From Bhargavaea changchunensis (GTDB lineage: Bacteria > Bacillota > Bacilli > Bacillales_A > Planococcaceae): 64,000 bases of DNA. The position numbers were made by a program, and so were the translations under genes. The stretch covers positions 1 through 64,000 of the forward strand of contig NZ_JBHTCT010000005.1 in assembly GCF_042665595.1 (NCBI RefSeq), in the 5' to 3' direction. Numbering within the stretch: the stretch's first letter is position 1; every line of letters begins with the position of its first letter. Under the pieces are notes generated by a model. That model had not been told where the DNA came from, ran no database searches, and saw only the letters and a program-made list of their open reading frames with translations. This document shows positions 41,385 through 51,071 of this stretch, in pieces.

Positions 41385-42638
41385 TCAGACGACTTTTCGG
41401 CCTTTTTTCCAGACGGCATGGACATGGTTGACGCCAAACAGATATTGAAGTTCCTGATAGTTCCTCACATTCCATATGACTAAGTCGGCCTGTTTGCCGG
41501 GCTCGATCGAACCGGCTTTGTCCTGCACTCCAATGGCACATGCGGCATTGATGGTGGCAGCGACAAGTGCTTCTGCAGGCGTCATCCGCATGGCGATGCA
41601 CGCCAGGTTCATGACCAGCGGCATCGAGGTCGTCGGGGAGGAGCCGGGGTTGCAGTCGGTCGAGATGGTGACAGGGACGCCCGCGTCAATCATCTCCCTG
41701 CCCCGCGCGGCTTCTTCCCTCAGATAGAGCGCGGTCGCCGGGAGCAGGCAGGCGATCACTCCTGCTTCCGCCATCCGCCGGATTCCTTTGTCGGACGCCT
41801 TGAGCAGATGCTCCGCGGAAATGGCTCCGACTTCTGCGGCCAACTCCGCCCCTCCGTAAGGTTCAATTTCATCTGCATGAATCTTCGGCTTCAGTCCATG
41901 CCTCTTCCCTGCTTCCAGGATACGCCGGGATTGCTCAGGTGTATAGACACCGACTTCACAGAAGACGTCATTAAAGACAGCCAGCTTTTCCGCCGCCACG
42001 GCAGGAATCATTTCATCGATGATCAGGCCGACAAATTCATCTTCCCTGCCCTTGAATTCCTGCGGGACGGCATGAGCACCCATGAAAGTCGATACGACGT
42101 CGACCGGATGCTGTTCGTTCAGCTGTTTCATGACACCAAGCTGCTTGAGCTCGGTCTCGAGCTCCATTCCGTAGCCGCTCTTTCCCTCGACCGTCGTCAC
42201 CCCGTGTCGGAGAAACGAATTCAGCCTGAGCTCTGCCTGGCGGTACAGCTCTTCTTCCGTCGCTTCCCTTGTCATACGGGTGGTCGCATGGATTCCGCCG
42301 CCGGCATTCATGATGTCCATATAGGAAGCGCCCTCAAGGCGCATCTCAAATTCCTTCTCCCTGCTTCCTCCGTAAACGAAATGGGTGTGGGGGTCGATGA
42401 GACCCGGTGTTACAAGCCGGCCGGTCGCCTCGTAAACATCCGCTTCCTCTTCCCATTCCCCGAATCGTGCCTCCAGCTCGGAGGTCGTTCCGACCGCTTT
42501 GATTTCCCCATCTTCAATCCAGACGCTTCCGTCCTCGATCAGGCCGAGTTCAGACATGTCCGCGCCTGTTCTCGGCCCCTTGCTGCCGCCGACGGTCACC
42601 AGCTGAGCGGCGTGTTTGATCCACAGGGGTCTTCTCAT
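41385..42638 (-). CDS. hutI: Imidazolonepropionase
   Basis: A 417-residue amidohydrolase that opens imidazolonepropionate to formiminoglutamate in histidine degradation. The metal motif LIDPHTHFVYGGSREKEFEMR is characteristic of HutI; further ligands lie in HADEIEPYGGAELA, SAEHL and TISTDCNPGSS. Its start overlaps the hutU stop by 4 bases (ATGA), so they are co-translated, and a strong terminator follows. The usual next gene hutG and the upstream hutH are not in this stretch. Confidence 0.94.
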   Translation of the reverse strand: MRRPLWIKHAAQLVTVGGSKGPRTGADMSELGLIEDGSVWIEDGEIKAVGTTSELEARFGEWEEEADVYEATGRLVTPGLIDPHTHFVYGGSREKEFEMRLEGASYMDIMNAGGGIHATTRMTREATEEELYRQAELRLNSFLRHGVTTVEGKSGYGMELETELKQLGVMKQLNEQHPVDVVSTFMGAHAVPQEFKGREDEFVGLIIDEMIPAVAAEKLAVFNDVFCEVGVYTPEQSRRILEAGKRHGLKPKIHADEIEPYGGAELAAEVGAISAEHLLKASDKGIRRMAEAGVIACLLPATALYLREEAARGREMIDAGVPVTISTDCNPGSSPTTSMPLVMNLACIAMRMTPAEALVAATINAACAIGVQDKAGSIEPGKQADLVIWNVRNYQELQYLFGVNHVHAVWKKGRKVV

Positions 42639-44326
42639 GACGGATCCTCCTTTCCGGACATCGGGATATCGACGCCCTTTACCCTCGCAGTCCGGATGGC
42701 CAGATCGTACCCCGCATCCGCGTGACGGGCGATGCCCATCCCCGGATCAGTCGTCAGCACCCGCTCCAGGCGGGCTTCCGCTTCCTTCGTGCCGTCAGCG
42801 ACAATCACCATCCCGGCATGCTGGGAGTACCCCATGCCGACGCCGCCGCCATGGTGGACGGATACCCAGGTCGCCCCGCCGACGGCATTGATGAGCGCAT
42901 TCAGGATCGGCCAGTCGGACACCGCGTCGGAACCGTCCTTCATCGCTTCCGTCTCGCGGTTCGGCGAGGCGACAGAGCCGGAGTCCAGGTGGTCACGGCC
43001 AATCACGATAGGTGCTTTCAGCTCGCCGGATGCGACCATATCGTTGATGATTTTCCCGAATCTGGCACGCTCCCCGTAACCGAGCCAGCAGATGCGGGCA
43101 GGGAGGCCCTGGAACTCGATCTTCTCTCGGGCCATGCGGATCCAGTTGCACAGATCCGTGTTGTCGCTGAACTCCCGGAGGATCACTTCATCCGTTTTCC
43201 GGATATCGTCCGGATCGCCCGACAGCGCCACCCAGCGGAACGGGCCCCTTCCCTCGCAGAACTGCGGGCGGATATAGGCGGGAACGAAACCCGGAAAGTC
43301 AAATGCCCTCCCGACGCCTTCGTCTTTTGCCACCTGCCGGATGTTGTTGCCGTAGTCGAACGTCACCGCTCCCCTGTCCATCATGCCGATCATGGCACGG
43401 ACATGCCGGGCCATAGAGGACTTCGCCAATTTAACGACCCGGTCTGGATCGGACATACGGAGTGCCTCTGCTTCTTTTGCATCCATGCCGGACGGAACAT
43501 AGCCATTCATCGGGTCATGTGCCGATGTCTGGTCGGTCAGCACATCCGGGATGAACCCGCGTTCAAGCAGTGCCGGAAGGATATCGGAAGCATTTCCGAG
43601 CAGGCCGATGGAAAGTGCCTTCCCTTCTTTCTTCGCCTCCACCGCCAGACGGATGGCCTCATCTGCTGAGTTGGTCTTGGTGTCCAGATATCGGGTCCGG
43701 ATTCGCTTGTCGATCCTGCTTTCATCCACTTCAACCGCAATGCAGACCCCGCCTGCCATCGTGACTGCCATCGGCTGGGCGCCGCCCATGCCGCCAAGTC
43801 CCGCGGTCAGTGTGATCGTGCCTTTGAGGGAGCCGCCGAAATGCTGGCGGGCAAGCTCCGCAAATGTCTCATACGTTCCCTGCACGATGCCCTGGGAGCC
43901 GATATAGATCCAGCTTCCGGCAGTCATCTGCCCGTACATCATGAGCCCCCTGCGGTCGAGTTCATGGAACGTTTCCCAGTCAGCGTATGCCGGAACCAGA
44001 TTCGAATTGGCGATCAGCACGCGCGGCGCTTCCCGGTGTGTGCGGAACACGGCCACCGGCTTACCGGACTGGATGAGGAGTGTCTCATCATTTTCCAGCC
44101 GCTTCAGCGCTGCGACAATCGCATCGAACGCTTCCCAGTTACGTGCCGCCTTGCCGATTCCCCCGTAGACGACCAGCCGGTCCGGGTGCTCCGCCACATC
44201 CGGATGGAGGTTGTTCATGAGCATTCTCAATGCCGCCTCCTGCAGCCACCCCTTCGTATGAAGCTCCGTTCCAGTATAGGCAATGACCTTTTCCGCCGCT
44301 GTATTTGTATGCGCTTTCAATTCCAT
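42635..44326 (-). CDS. hutU: Urocanate hydratase
   Basis: A 563-residue NAD-dependent enzyme that converts urocanate to imidazolonepropionate. The sequence from THTKGWLQEAALRMLMNNL onward matches HutU, including the NAD-binding GLGGMGGAQPMAVTMAGG segment and the C-terminal VHHGGGVGMGYSQHAGMVIVADG. ATG 44326 is preceded by a purine-rich GGGAGGGG; the longer open frame upstream is not supported. It is the first gene of hutU-hutI, separated by a terminator from the TRAP operon upstream. HutH is missing nearby, so histidine ammonia-lyase must be elsewhere. Confidence 0.93.
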   Translation of the reverse strand: MELKAHTNTAAEKVIAYTGTELHTKGWLQEAALRMLMNNLHPDVAEHPDRLVVYGGIGKAARNWEAFDAIVAALKRLENDETLLIQSGKPVAVFRTHREAPRVLIANSNLVPAYADWETFHELDRRGLMMYGQMTAGSWIYIGSQGIVQGTYETFAELARQHFGGSLKGTITLTAGLGGMGGAQPMAVTMAGGVCIAVEVDESRIDKRIRTRYLDTKTNSADEAIRLAVEAKKEGKALSIGLLGNASDILPALLERGFIPDVLTDQTSAHDPMNGYVPSGMDAKEAEALRMSDPDRVVKLAKSSMARHVRAMIGMMDRGAVTFDYGNNIRQVAKDEGVGRAFDFPGFVPAYIRPQFCEGRGPFRWVALSGDPDDIRKTDEVILREFSDNTDLCNWIRMAREKIEFQGLPARICWLGYGERARFGKIINDMVASGELKAPIVIGRDHLDSGSVASPNRETEAMKDGSDAVSDWPILNALINAVGGATWVSVHHGGGVGMGYSQHAGMVIVADGTKEAEARLERVLTTDPGMGIARHADAGYDLAIRTARVKGVDIPMSGKEDPS

Positions 44327-44418
44327 CCCCTCCCTTTCCCCCATTGTACAATGAAACAGAGAGTGCAACATCAGGATCAGGGGATTGATTAACGCTTTAG
44401 TGAGGGAACAGACGAAAA

Positions 44419-44463
44419 GTTCCCGAGACCGTCTTGCCAGATCAGGCAAAAGGTTTCGGGAAC
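44419..44463 (-). terminator. Terminator of the TRAP operon upstream of hutU
   Basis: GTTCCCGAGACC and GGTTTCGGGAAC form a 12-bp stem (one mismatch-type G-U) with a GCC/GGC inner pair; TTTTC follows on the minus strand. Confidence 0.78.
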
Positions 44464-44491
44464 GCTGACTGGTCGGACAGACTCCCTATTG

Positions 44492-46510
44492 TCAGGCAGC
44501 CGCCGGGCTATTTTTCCGCCTGTCTTTCAGATAATTGAAACTGAAAATCACGCCTACAATCAAAACTCCGATAATATCGGAATAAGTTTCAGGGATGATC
44601 ATTCCGATGGCCCCTGCCCCCAGCAAAATCCGGAAAATCAGGTTCATATCTGTCCGGAAGTAACCTTCGATAGCCGAGCTTAGGGCGATGATGCCGATCA
44701 CCGCAGTTACCGTGATCAGCAGGATGTCAACCGGGGCGGCCATCCCAAACTCCCTTGCATTCGTGGCGACGCCTTCCGTATCCAACATCAGCATTGCCGG
44801 ATTATAGACGAACAGATATGGAATAAGGAAACCCGCCGTGGAAAGTTTCAGGGCATGGAAACCCGTTTTCATCGGATCCCCACCGGATATTCCGGCCCCC
44901 GCAAAAGCGGCCAATGCAACAGGCGGCGTGATATTGGCAAAGATCCCAAAATAGAATACGAACATATGCGCAACAATGATCGGAATATCAAATTCCGCCA
45001 GAGCCGGCGCAGCCATCGTAGCAGTGATGATATAAGCCGGAATTGACGGTAGCCCCATTCCGAGGACCATTGATGCCAGCATGGTGAAGAATAGCGTCAG
45101 GAACAGGGAACCTGCTCCGAGACTTGCGATGGAAGAAGTCATCACGTTCCCGAAACTTGTCAGGCTGACCACTCCGATGATGATGCCGACCACCGCACAG
45201 GCGACCATGACAGAAAGCGACTGCCTGGCGCCACTGTCGAGCGCGGCCAGGATATCCCTGAAGCCCATTCGGGTCTCTTTGCGGATGGCCGCGATAATCA
45301 CCGTGGAAATAATGGTGTAGATTGCAGTCTGGCCTACCGGCACCCCCTGGTATAGGAAGAAGACAAGAAGCAGGATCGGCAGGAGAAGATGCCCTCTTTC
45401 CTTCATCACTTCCTTGACGCGCGGAAGATCGGCCTTCGGAATGCCTTTCAGCCCCCTTCGTCCTGCGCGGAAGTGAACTTGCATGATTACACCGAGAAAA
45501 TACAGGAGTGCAGGTATCAATGCCGCCAGAGCAATGGTTCCATACTGGACACCGGTTGTCTCCGCCATGATAAATGCGCTCGCTCCCATGATCGGCGGAA
45601 GGATCTGGCCGCCAACCGAAGCACTTGCTTCAACAGCTCCCGCAAAGTTCTTTGAATAGCCGATTTTTTTCATAAGAGGTATGGTGAACGCGCCGGTCCC
45701 CACTACGTTGGCCACTGCCGCCCCGTTAATGCTTCCCATAAAACCGCTTGAAATGACGGCAACTTTTGCTGGCCCGCCCTGTTTGTGCCCGGCCAGCGCA
45801 AGTGCCAGGTCATTGAACAATTGTCCCATTCCCGACCTGGCCAGAAAAGCTCCAAAAAGGATGAACAGGAAAATGAAATTGACCGAAGCACCGATGGCTG
45901 TTGAGTATAGCCCTTCCGTCTTCAGATACAGCTGTCCGAAAATGTCCCCCAAATCGAACGGACGGGTCGCCATGCTGATTGGCACCCATGGCATATGACT
46001 GAAGAATGGATACGACAGGAAAATCAGTGCCAATACCGGGAGGATCCAGCCGGTAACCCGGCGTGCCGCCTCCAACACGAGAACGACCGCCACAATCGCC
46101 ATCATGATATCTGCCGTATTCGGGATTCCGCCCCTTGTCGTGACAATGGCCGTGTACTGTGAAATCAGGTAGCCGGCCGTTGCGAGCGCTCCGATGAACA
46201 ACAGCCAGTCCAGCAAGGGCACACGATTTCTGTTCTGCTTTTTGGTCATCGGATAAAGCAGGAAAATGAGACCGATCCCGACTGCCACGTGCACAGCGCG
46301 CTGTTGCAGTGCCGGAATCGGGTTGAATGTCGTATACAGATGGAAGACTGAATAAAGAATGGCGACTGCGGCGATGAAAAACCCTACAGTCCGGCCGCTT
46401 ATCTTTCTCGTTCTGGAGTCTGCATCAAACTTCTCCAACAGCTCTTCCTGCTTTCTTTCATCCAGGAATTCCGTCTCCGCGGCTATTCTCTTTTTCTCGG
46501 CTTCACTCAT
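44492..46510 (-). CDS. TRAP transporter fused permease (TAXI type, DctQ-M fusion)
   Basis: A 672-residue membrane protein with roughly 17-19 helices. It combines the small DctQ-like and large DctM-like permease parts found fused in TAXI-type TRAP systems. Characteristic segments are SASVGGQILPPIMGASAFIMAE and GLPSIPAYIITATMAAPAL. It imports an organic acid with sodium using the binding protein encoded two genes upstream. ATG 46510 has GGAGGTGCCCATC upstream; GTG 46519 is less likely. The gene overlaps the DUF1850 gene by 8 bases and is the third gene of its operon. Confidence 0.9.
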   Translation of the reverse strand: MSEAEKKRIAAETEFLDERKQEELLEKFDADSRTRKISGRTVGFFIAAVAILYSVFHLYTTFNPIPALQQRAVHVAVGIGLIFLLYPMTKKQNRNRVPLLDWLLFIGALATAGYLISQYTAIVTTRGGIPNTADIMMAIVAVVLVLEAARRVTGWILPVLALIFLSYPFFSHMPWVPISMATRPFDLGDIFGQLYLKTEGLYSTAIGASVNFIFLFILFGAFLARSGMGQLFNDLALALAGHKQGGPAKVAVISSGFMGSINGAAVANVVGTGAFTIPLMKKIGYSKNFAGAVEASASVGGQILPPIMGASAFIMAETTGVQYGTIALAALIPALLYFLGVIMQVHFRAGRRGLKGIPKADLPRVKEVMKERGHLLLPILLLVFFLYQGVPVGQTAIYTIISTVIIAAIRKETRMGFRDILAALDSGARQSLSVMVACAVVGIIIGVVSLTSFGNVMTSSIASLGAGSLFLTLFFTMLASMVLGMGLPSIPAYIITATMAAPALAEFDIPIIVAHMFVFYFGIFANITPPVALAAFAGAGISGGDPMKTGFHALKLSTAGFLIPYLFVYNPAMLMLDTEGVATNAREFGMAAPVDILLITVTAVIGIIALSSAIEGYFRTDMNLIFRILLGAGAIGMIIPETYSDIIGVLIVGVIFSFNYLKDRRKNSPAAA

Positions 46511-46973
46511 GATGGGCACCTCCGAACAGCCGCCAAAGCGGCACAGTTTTGTGTGTAATGCTTACCGACCACCTCTCTCCGCCGGGTGCATAGAGAGGCA
46601 ATTCCCCTTTTCCAAAATAGAAGGTCGTCTTTATATCTTTGGACGTAAAAATGTTCAGTTCCGGCACTTCCCGATCCAGTGCCATATGGACAAATCCGTC
46701 ATCGGAAGGGATGATTTTACCTTCAGACGGAACACCTGCCCCATATGTTTTGAATCTTGTTCCCGTCAGGTAAAGCTTTCCGTCCCGGGCCTCATACGTT
46801 TCAAACCACGGTTCCTTCTCCACAGAGTGAATCCAGCCAATTTCGAACCGGTCCGTCCGAATCATGTCTTCCCAAGCGTCAGTTGTGATCTGGATGGCAG
46901 GTACCGGTAAAAAAAGAGAAAGAAGGAGCATAACGACCGCTATGCCCCCGAACATGAAGCTTTTGGATTTCAT
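46503..46973 (-). CDS. DUF1850 domain protein of a TAXI-TRAP operon
   Basis: A 156-residue protein with one N-terminal membrane helix (MFGGIAVVMLLLSLFLPVP) and an extracellular beta-rich domain with FEIGWIHSVEKEPWFETYE and WSVSITHKTVPLWRLFG. DUF1850 proteins regularly sit between TAXI binding proteins and fused permeases, though their role is unknown; a helper for transport is inferred. The ATG overlaps the binding-protein stop by 4 bases (ATGA) and its own end overlaps the permease by 8 bases. Confidence 0.88.
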   Translation of the reverse strand: MKSKSFMFGGIAVVMLLLSLFLPVPAIQITTDAWEDMIRTDRFEIGWIHSVEKEPWFETYEARDGKLYLTGTRFKTYGAGVPSEGKIIPSDDGFVHMALDREVPELNIFTSKDIKTTFYFGKGELPLYAPGGERWSVSITHKTVPLWRLFGGAHHE

Positions 46974-47965
46974 TGCTCGTCATAGTACTTTTGCGCTCCC
47001 GGATGGACAGGAGCGACCATACCTTCCTGTGCCCCCTCCAGAGAAATGTCGGAAGCCGCCTGGTGGGAGTTCTCAAGTGATTCCAGACTATCAAAGAATT
47101 CTTTCGTCAGTTTATAGACGTCGTCTTCCGACAGCTCGGACGACACGACAAGGGCATTCATGATGGCTGCAGTCGGAACGGCTTCTTCATTGCCGTATGT
47201 ATCCGCCGGGATTTCCATAGAGATGAAATATGGCTGTTCTTCCGCGATTTCTTCAACTTTTGCCGGATCCACGGAGACCATGCTCAGATCCAGGCTTTTC
47301 GACAATTCAAGTACGGAAGAGTTTGGCAGGCCGCTCGTCAGGAAAGCCGCATCAATCTGGCCGGAACGCAGGCCGTCAGCCGCTTCGGCATAGCCCAGGT
47401 AATCGACTTCAATATCGTCATAAGTGATTCCGTGGCCTTCCAGAAGGTTCCGTGCATTGACCTCGACTCCAGAGTTCTGATCACCCACTGCCACCCGCTT
47501 GCCTTTCAGATCATCGACCGTTTCGATTCCTGAATCTGCAGTCGTCACGATCTGGACGAAGTTCGGATAGAGAGCGGCGATCTGCTGGACCTGGTCTACC
47601 GGCTCGCTGAAGTTTCCGGTACCATCCACAGCTTCCGTGAGCACATCACTCATCACAAAAGCCATCTCGACCTTTCCTTCCTTGATGAGATTGATGTTTT
47701 CGACGGAGGCGCCAGTCGTCTGCGGTTTGGAGTTTACGCCGAACGCATCCGAAAATTCGCTGGCAAGTGTGGTGCCGATGATGTTGTATGGACCAGATGC
47801 TCCCCCAGTGGCAATGGTCACAATCCGGGTTTCAAGACCCTCAGAACTCCCGCCACCTTCCCCTTCTCCCCCGGCAGACCCGCCGTCATCCCCTCCGCAT
47901 GCGGCAAGCACCATCGCGCTCAGCATTGTTCCTGCCGCAAGCGCTGTCCACTTTTTCTTCTTCAT
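46970..47965 (-). CDS. TAXI family TRAP transporter solute-binding lipoprotein
   Basis: A 331-residue secreted lipoprotein. The signal peptide ends in MVLAACGGD, giving a lipidated cysteine. A low-complexity Gly/Glu linker follows. The binding domain starts at about residue 45 with IVTIATGGASGPYNIIGTTLAS, a TAXI signature. Ligands of this family include glutamate, other dicarboxylates and unknown organic acids. ATG 47965 follows AAAAAGGGGGATT. It is the first gene of the TAXI-DUF1850-permease operon, with a promoter and a candidate cre site upstream. Its place near hutU hints at an imidazole-acid ligand, but that is speculation. Confidence 0.92.
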   Translation of the reverse strand: MKKKKWTALAAGTMLSAMVLAACGGDDGGSAGGEGEGGGSSEGLETRIVTIATGGASGPYNIIGTTLASEFSDAFGVNSKPQTTGASVENINLIKEGKVEMAFVMSDVLTEAVDGTGNFSEPVDQVQQIAALYPNFVQIVTTADSGIETVDDLKGKRVAVGDQNSGVEVNARNLLEGHGITYDDIEVDYLGYAEAADGLRSGQIDAAFLTSGLPNSSVLELSKSLDLSMVSVDPAKVEEIAEEQPYFISMEIPADTYGNEEAVPTAAIMNALVVSSELSEDDVYKLTKEFFDSLESLENSHQAASDISLEGAQEGMVAPVHPGAQKYYDEQ

Positions 47966-48017
47966 ACAGAAAATCCCCCTTTTTGGTAGCCGTTCTTTGG
48001 AACTATTGATTGAAGCC

Positions 48018-48047
48018 ATTATAGCAGTAGAAAGAAAGCGCAAACAA
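48018..48047 (-). promoter_or_regulatory. TAXI-TRAP promoter with overlapping cre-like site
   Basis: On the minus strand TTGTTT, an 18-base spacer and a perfect TATAAT (48023-48018). AGAAAGCGCAAACA at 48033-48046 resembles the CcpA site TGWAANCGNTNWCA with two mismatches and overlaps the -35, so repression by CcpA is plausible. Confidence 0.45.
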
Positions 48048-48176
48048 GTCGAATAGAAAGGAATGTTCAGATTAATTGGATATTCTATTGAATCTGGCTG
48101 CATTTGGACAATATCTGAAACCGTGGACTTCCTATTCCGTATAACAGTTAACAGATTTGAAACGGAGGCGGTCGCG

Positions 48177-49862
48177 ATGACCCAAGTGATCAGAATCATC
48201 CTAATGGCGGGGTTCCTGCTGTTCCTGTTTCCGGGAGCCGCATTCGCTGTTGAGTTCGAAATCACTGACAGCCGGATCAAAGCCGAAACGGACAAAGATG
48301 GAACGGTCAACGTAACAGAGTTCCATACCTACCAATTTGACGGTGAGTTTAGTGGAGTGACCCGGATGCTTGTTCCAAAAGAGGGTACCGCCGTCTCCGG
48401 ATTCAGCGCGTTGGAGGACGGACAGCCCCTGCGCACCGTGAAAGACGGAGAACTGTACAAAGTCTTCCGCGGCGGTGAGGATGAAAATATTACAGTTGAG
48501 CTCCGCTACGTCATCGAGGGGGCGGTGACTCGGTATGAAGACGGAGCCGAGTTTTACTGGCCGTTTTTTGACGACCGAAATGAATCGGATTATGGCAACA
48601 TGATGATCACCGTCGTACCTCCGGAACCCTCTTCAGGAACGGAGCTGATCGGCTATGACGCGGCCGCGGGTACCGGGACACTCGAGTCTGATGGCAGCGC
48701 CCGTTTTGACCTGGGCCATGTCGGCTCGGGTCAAAACGGGGATATCCGTGTTGTTTTCGATGCCGCCCTGTTCCCTTCCCTGAATGCCGTTCCGGGGACC
48801 ATCCGTGACACGATAGCCGCCGAACGGAAACGGCTTGCCGTAGAGCAGGAAGCCGCCGAAGCGCGCCATCAAACTGCGGTTTTGATCGGTAACATCATGT
48901 TGCCCGCTGCCATCCTGCTCCTTCTGGGTATCTTCTTGAAAGAATGGAACCTCTCGCGAAGAAAATCGGCGGAAGCAAGACGTGAAGCCGAGGCGTCCGG
49001 TTTCATGACGCCCAAAGAGATCATCAGTATGCCGGCCGTCATGCAGTTCATGTCCCCTGCCATTGACACCGGGCCGGAGCGCCTTTCGGCCGCGCTTCTG
49101 GACCTGATCCGGAAAGGCCAGGTCGTACAAGTATCCGAAACCCGGTTCGCGGAGACCGGAAAGGCTCCTGACCATCAGCATGAAGAAATCTTCCGCTCCT
49201 TCCTTTTCGACAGCTTCGGGGACGGTAACGGCGGCTTCGATCTGGAAGAACTGAAACGACGGACCGAAGATGACGAGCAGGCCGGAGAATACAGCAGCCG
49301 GATTGCGGAATGGAGCGGCACCGTTTCCCAGGAAGTCAAAGAGGCCGGGCTTAGGGAGGCCCACCCGGGCACGTCAGTGCTCCTGGCCCTCACAGGGAGT
49401 GTTCTAGCAGGCACCGCCATCTACTTCGCCATGGGGGAGGCTTGGATTCATCTCATCATCGCCATCCCGCTTGCACTGGCCGCGCTGATCGGTGCTGCGT
49501 TTTACCGGCCGCTCAGTGACACAGGCCGCCTGCTTCGTGAACAGTGGCAGGTCTTTGCAGGACAATTCAAGAATGCAAGGGCCGAAGAATGGACATCCTT
49601 GCCGCGCGAAGACCGGCTGAGGGGATACATCTATGCCATCGGCACGAAAAACAAAGACATCGATCTTCCGTTTGCGAAATTTGCGGATACCAGGCAGTCT
49701 TCCTCTGACACGCCGCCTGCCGTAATCGTCTATGACCCGCTGATCATGAACCGCTCCTTTGCCGTGGCAGGTGAGCATGCCGCCTATTCGAGCTCCGCAT
49801 CCTCCTCATCCAGCTCGGGTGGAGGAACCGGGGGCGGGGGCGGCGGTTCAGGGGCATTCTGA
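48177..49862 (+). CDS. DUF2207 domain membrane protein
   Basis: A 561-residue protein. A signal peptide (residues about 1-23, ending PGAAFAVEF) leads to a beta-rich extracellular DUF2207 domain to about 215. A membrane helix near 240-265 and a cytosolic part follow, then two more helices near 405-450. The C-terminus is a Ser-rich and Gly-rich tail (SSASSSSSSGGGTGGGGGG) typical of this family. Function is unknown. ATG 48177 has GGAGGCGGTCGCG upstream; the earlier in-frame Met lacks one. It faces away from the TRAP operon, and a strong terminator follows. Confidence 0.87.
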   Translation: MTQVIRIILMAGFLLFLFPGAAFAVEFEITDSRIKAETDKDGTVNVTEFHTYQFDGEFSGVTRMLVPKEGTAVSGFSALEDGQPLRTVKDGELYKVFRGGEDENITVELRYVIEGAVTRYEDGAEFYWPFFDDRNESDYGNMMITVVPPEPSSGTELIGYDAAAGTGTLESDGSARFDLGHVGSGQNGDIRVVFDAALFPSLNAVPGTIRDTIAAERKRLAVEQEAAEARHQTAVLIGNIMLPAAILLLLGIFLKEWNLSRRKSAEARREAEASGFMTPKEIISMPAVMQFMSPAIDTGPERLSAALLDLIRKGQVVQVSETRFAETGKAPDHQHEEIFRSFLFDSFGDGNGGFDLEELKRRTEDDEQAGEYSSRIAEWSGTVSQEVKEAGLREAHPGTSVLLALTGSVLAGTAIYFAMGEAWIHLIIAIPLALAALIGAAFYRPLSDTGRLLREQWQVFAGQFKNARAEEWTSLPREDRLRGYIYAIGTKNKDIDLPFAKFADTRQSSSDTPPAVIVYDPLIMNRSFAVAGEHAAYSSSASSSSSSGGGTGGGGGGSGAF

Positions 49863-49879
49863 GTTTTTAACGAACGAAC

Positions 49880-49924
49880 AACAGCGCCATCCCGGTGTGC
49901 CGGGATGGCGCTGTTCCGTCTTTT
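49880..49924. terminator. Terminator after the DUF2207 gene
   Basis: AACAGCGCCATCCCGG and CCGGGATGGCGCTGTT form a 16-bp stem, followed by TTTT. It also could act on the convergent acyltransferase gene. Confidence 0.9.
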
Positions 49925-49926
49925 GT

Positions 49927-50991
49927 TCACTTTGCAGGCTGATCCAGAATTTTAATTCTCCCAGTAAACGGCTTTGTAAATCGGGACTCATAGAAAAGCA
50001 TCGCCCAGCCGATTGAGGTTGCCACACCCAAGAAAGTCAAAATGATGATATGGGACCAAAAATTATTAGCCACGGTCTGCGTGAGTTGGCTTAAATAAGG
50101 AAGCGTCAGCTGATGTGTCAGGTAAATAAAGAAAGAAAAATGGCTTAACTTAATCAGCGTTTGGTTAGGATTTTTAATCATTCTCAATAAAACCAATGCA
50201 ATGATAAAAACAGATAATGCAAATATGAGCATGTCATACCGGTCACTTTTTACAGATACAAAGACCCTGTCCATGACCTTATTCATAATCATGAGATATG
50301 AAACAAAAACGCCAATGATCGGGATATAGAAATGCTTTGCGAAAAAGTTAATTACTTTTTCATAATCCCGTCCAATATAGAAAGCTACTACAAAATAAAA
50401 CAACCAACCGATAAAGAGGGTCCTATCCCAAAAAGGATAAACTTGATCAATGAATATACGGAAGTCCTTATTACCTGCATGAACATACAGGTACGTAAAT
50501 GACAAGATAAAGGAAATTAGAATCGGGGGTAAAGGATGAGTTTTCTGCAAGAAGCGCCCCAGCAAAATATGCAATATATAAAATTGGAAGATGACCAAAA
50601 CAAAGAAACCGTGCCAATGCCCAAGCACAACTATTTCAAATGCGCGCTGGAAAAAGACAGACCATTCACCTTCAGAGTGCATGTAACTCCTGATCAACCC
50701 AATTAAAATATATGGAATCAGAATATATTTGACTCGTTTTAACAGAAACCCTTTCCTTACTCCATCAGGATAATTCTTTGAAATAAGGACCTCGGATATC
50801 ATTACAAAAACGGGCGTCGCCCAAAGGAGTGCGAAACGAAAATAGGTTATGAATTGGTCTTGATCAAAAAGATCAGGTTCATAAGTTTTGGCGTAATTGG
50901 TGATTGAATGGGTGAGTACAACTGCCACACATGCAATTGCACGCAACAAATTAATCTCGTTGAGTTGCCTGCTCGTTTTTAACTTAATCAT
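49927..50991 (-). CDS. Acyltransferase 3 family membrane protein
   Basis: A 354-residue protein with ten to eleven membrane helices. It starts NLLRAIACVAVVLTHSITN, the usual first helix with R-x(10)-H of acyltransferase family 3, and has LSHFSFFIYLTHQLTLPYL near the end. Such proteins O-acetylate cell-wall or secreted polysaccharides. The gene is much AT-richer than its neighbours. The start codon has no ribosome site, so it may be leaderless or the true start may differ. These features suggest horizontal transfer. It lies between a terminator and the lrg genes. Confidence 0.85.
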   Translation of the reverse strand: MIKLKTSRQLNEINLLRAIACVAVVLTHSITNYAKTYEPDLFDQDQFITYFRFALLWATPVFVMISEVLISKNYPDGVRKGFLLKRVKYILIPYILIGLIRSYMHSEGEWSVFFQRAFEIVVLGHWHGFFVLVIFQFYILHILLGRFLQKTHPLPPILISFILSFTYLYVHAGNKDFRIFIDQVYPFWDRTLFIGWLFYFVVAFYIGRDYEKVINFFAKHFYIPIIGVFVSYLMIMNKVMDRVFVSVKSDRYDMLIFALSVFIIALVLLRMIKNPNQTLIKLSHFSFFIYLTHQLTLPYLSQLTQTVANNFWSHIIILTFLGVATSIGWAMLFYESRFTKPFTGRIKILDQPAK

Positions 50992-51071
50992 AATACAATA
51001 AATATAACATCAATATATTTATTTTTAATTTCCAATTTAAGTAAACTAATCCGTATTATTCCCTTGATTCC

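Noticed and set aside
42722..43669. Long + strand open frame of 315 codons opposite hutU
   Set aside because: It lies wholly antisense to hutU, has no ribosome site and its composition is that of the complement of a GC-rich gene.
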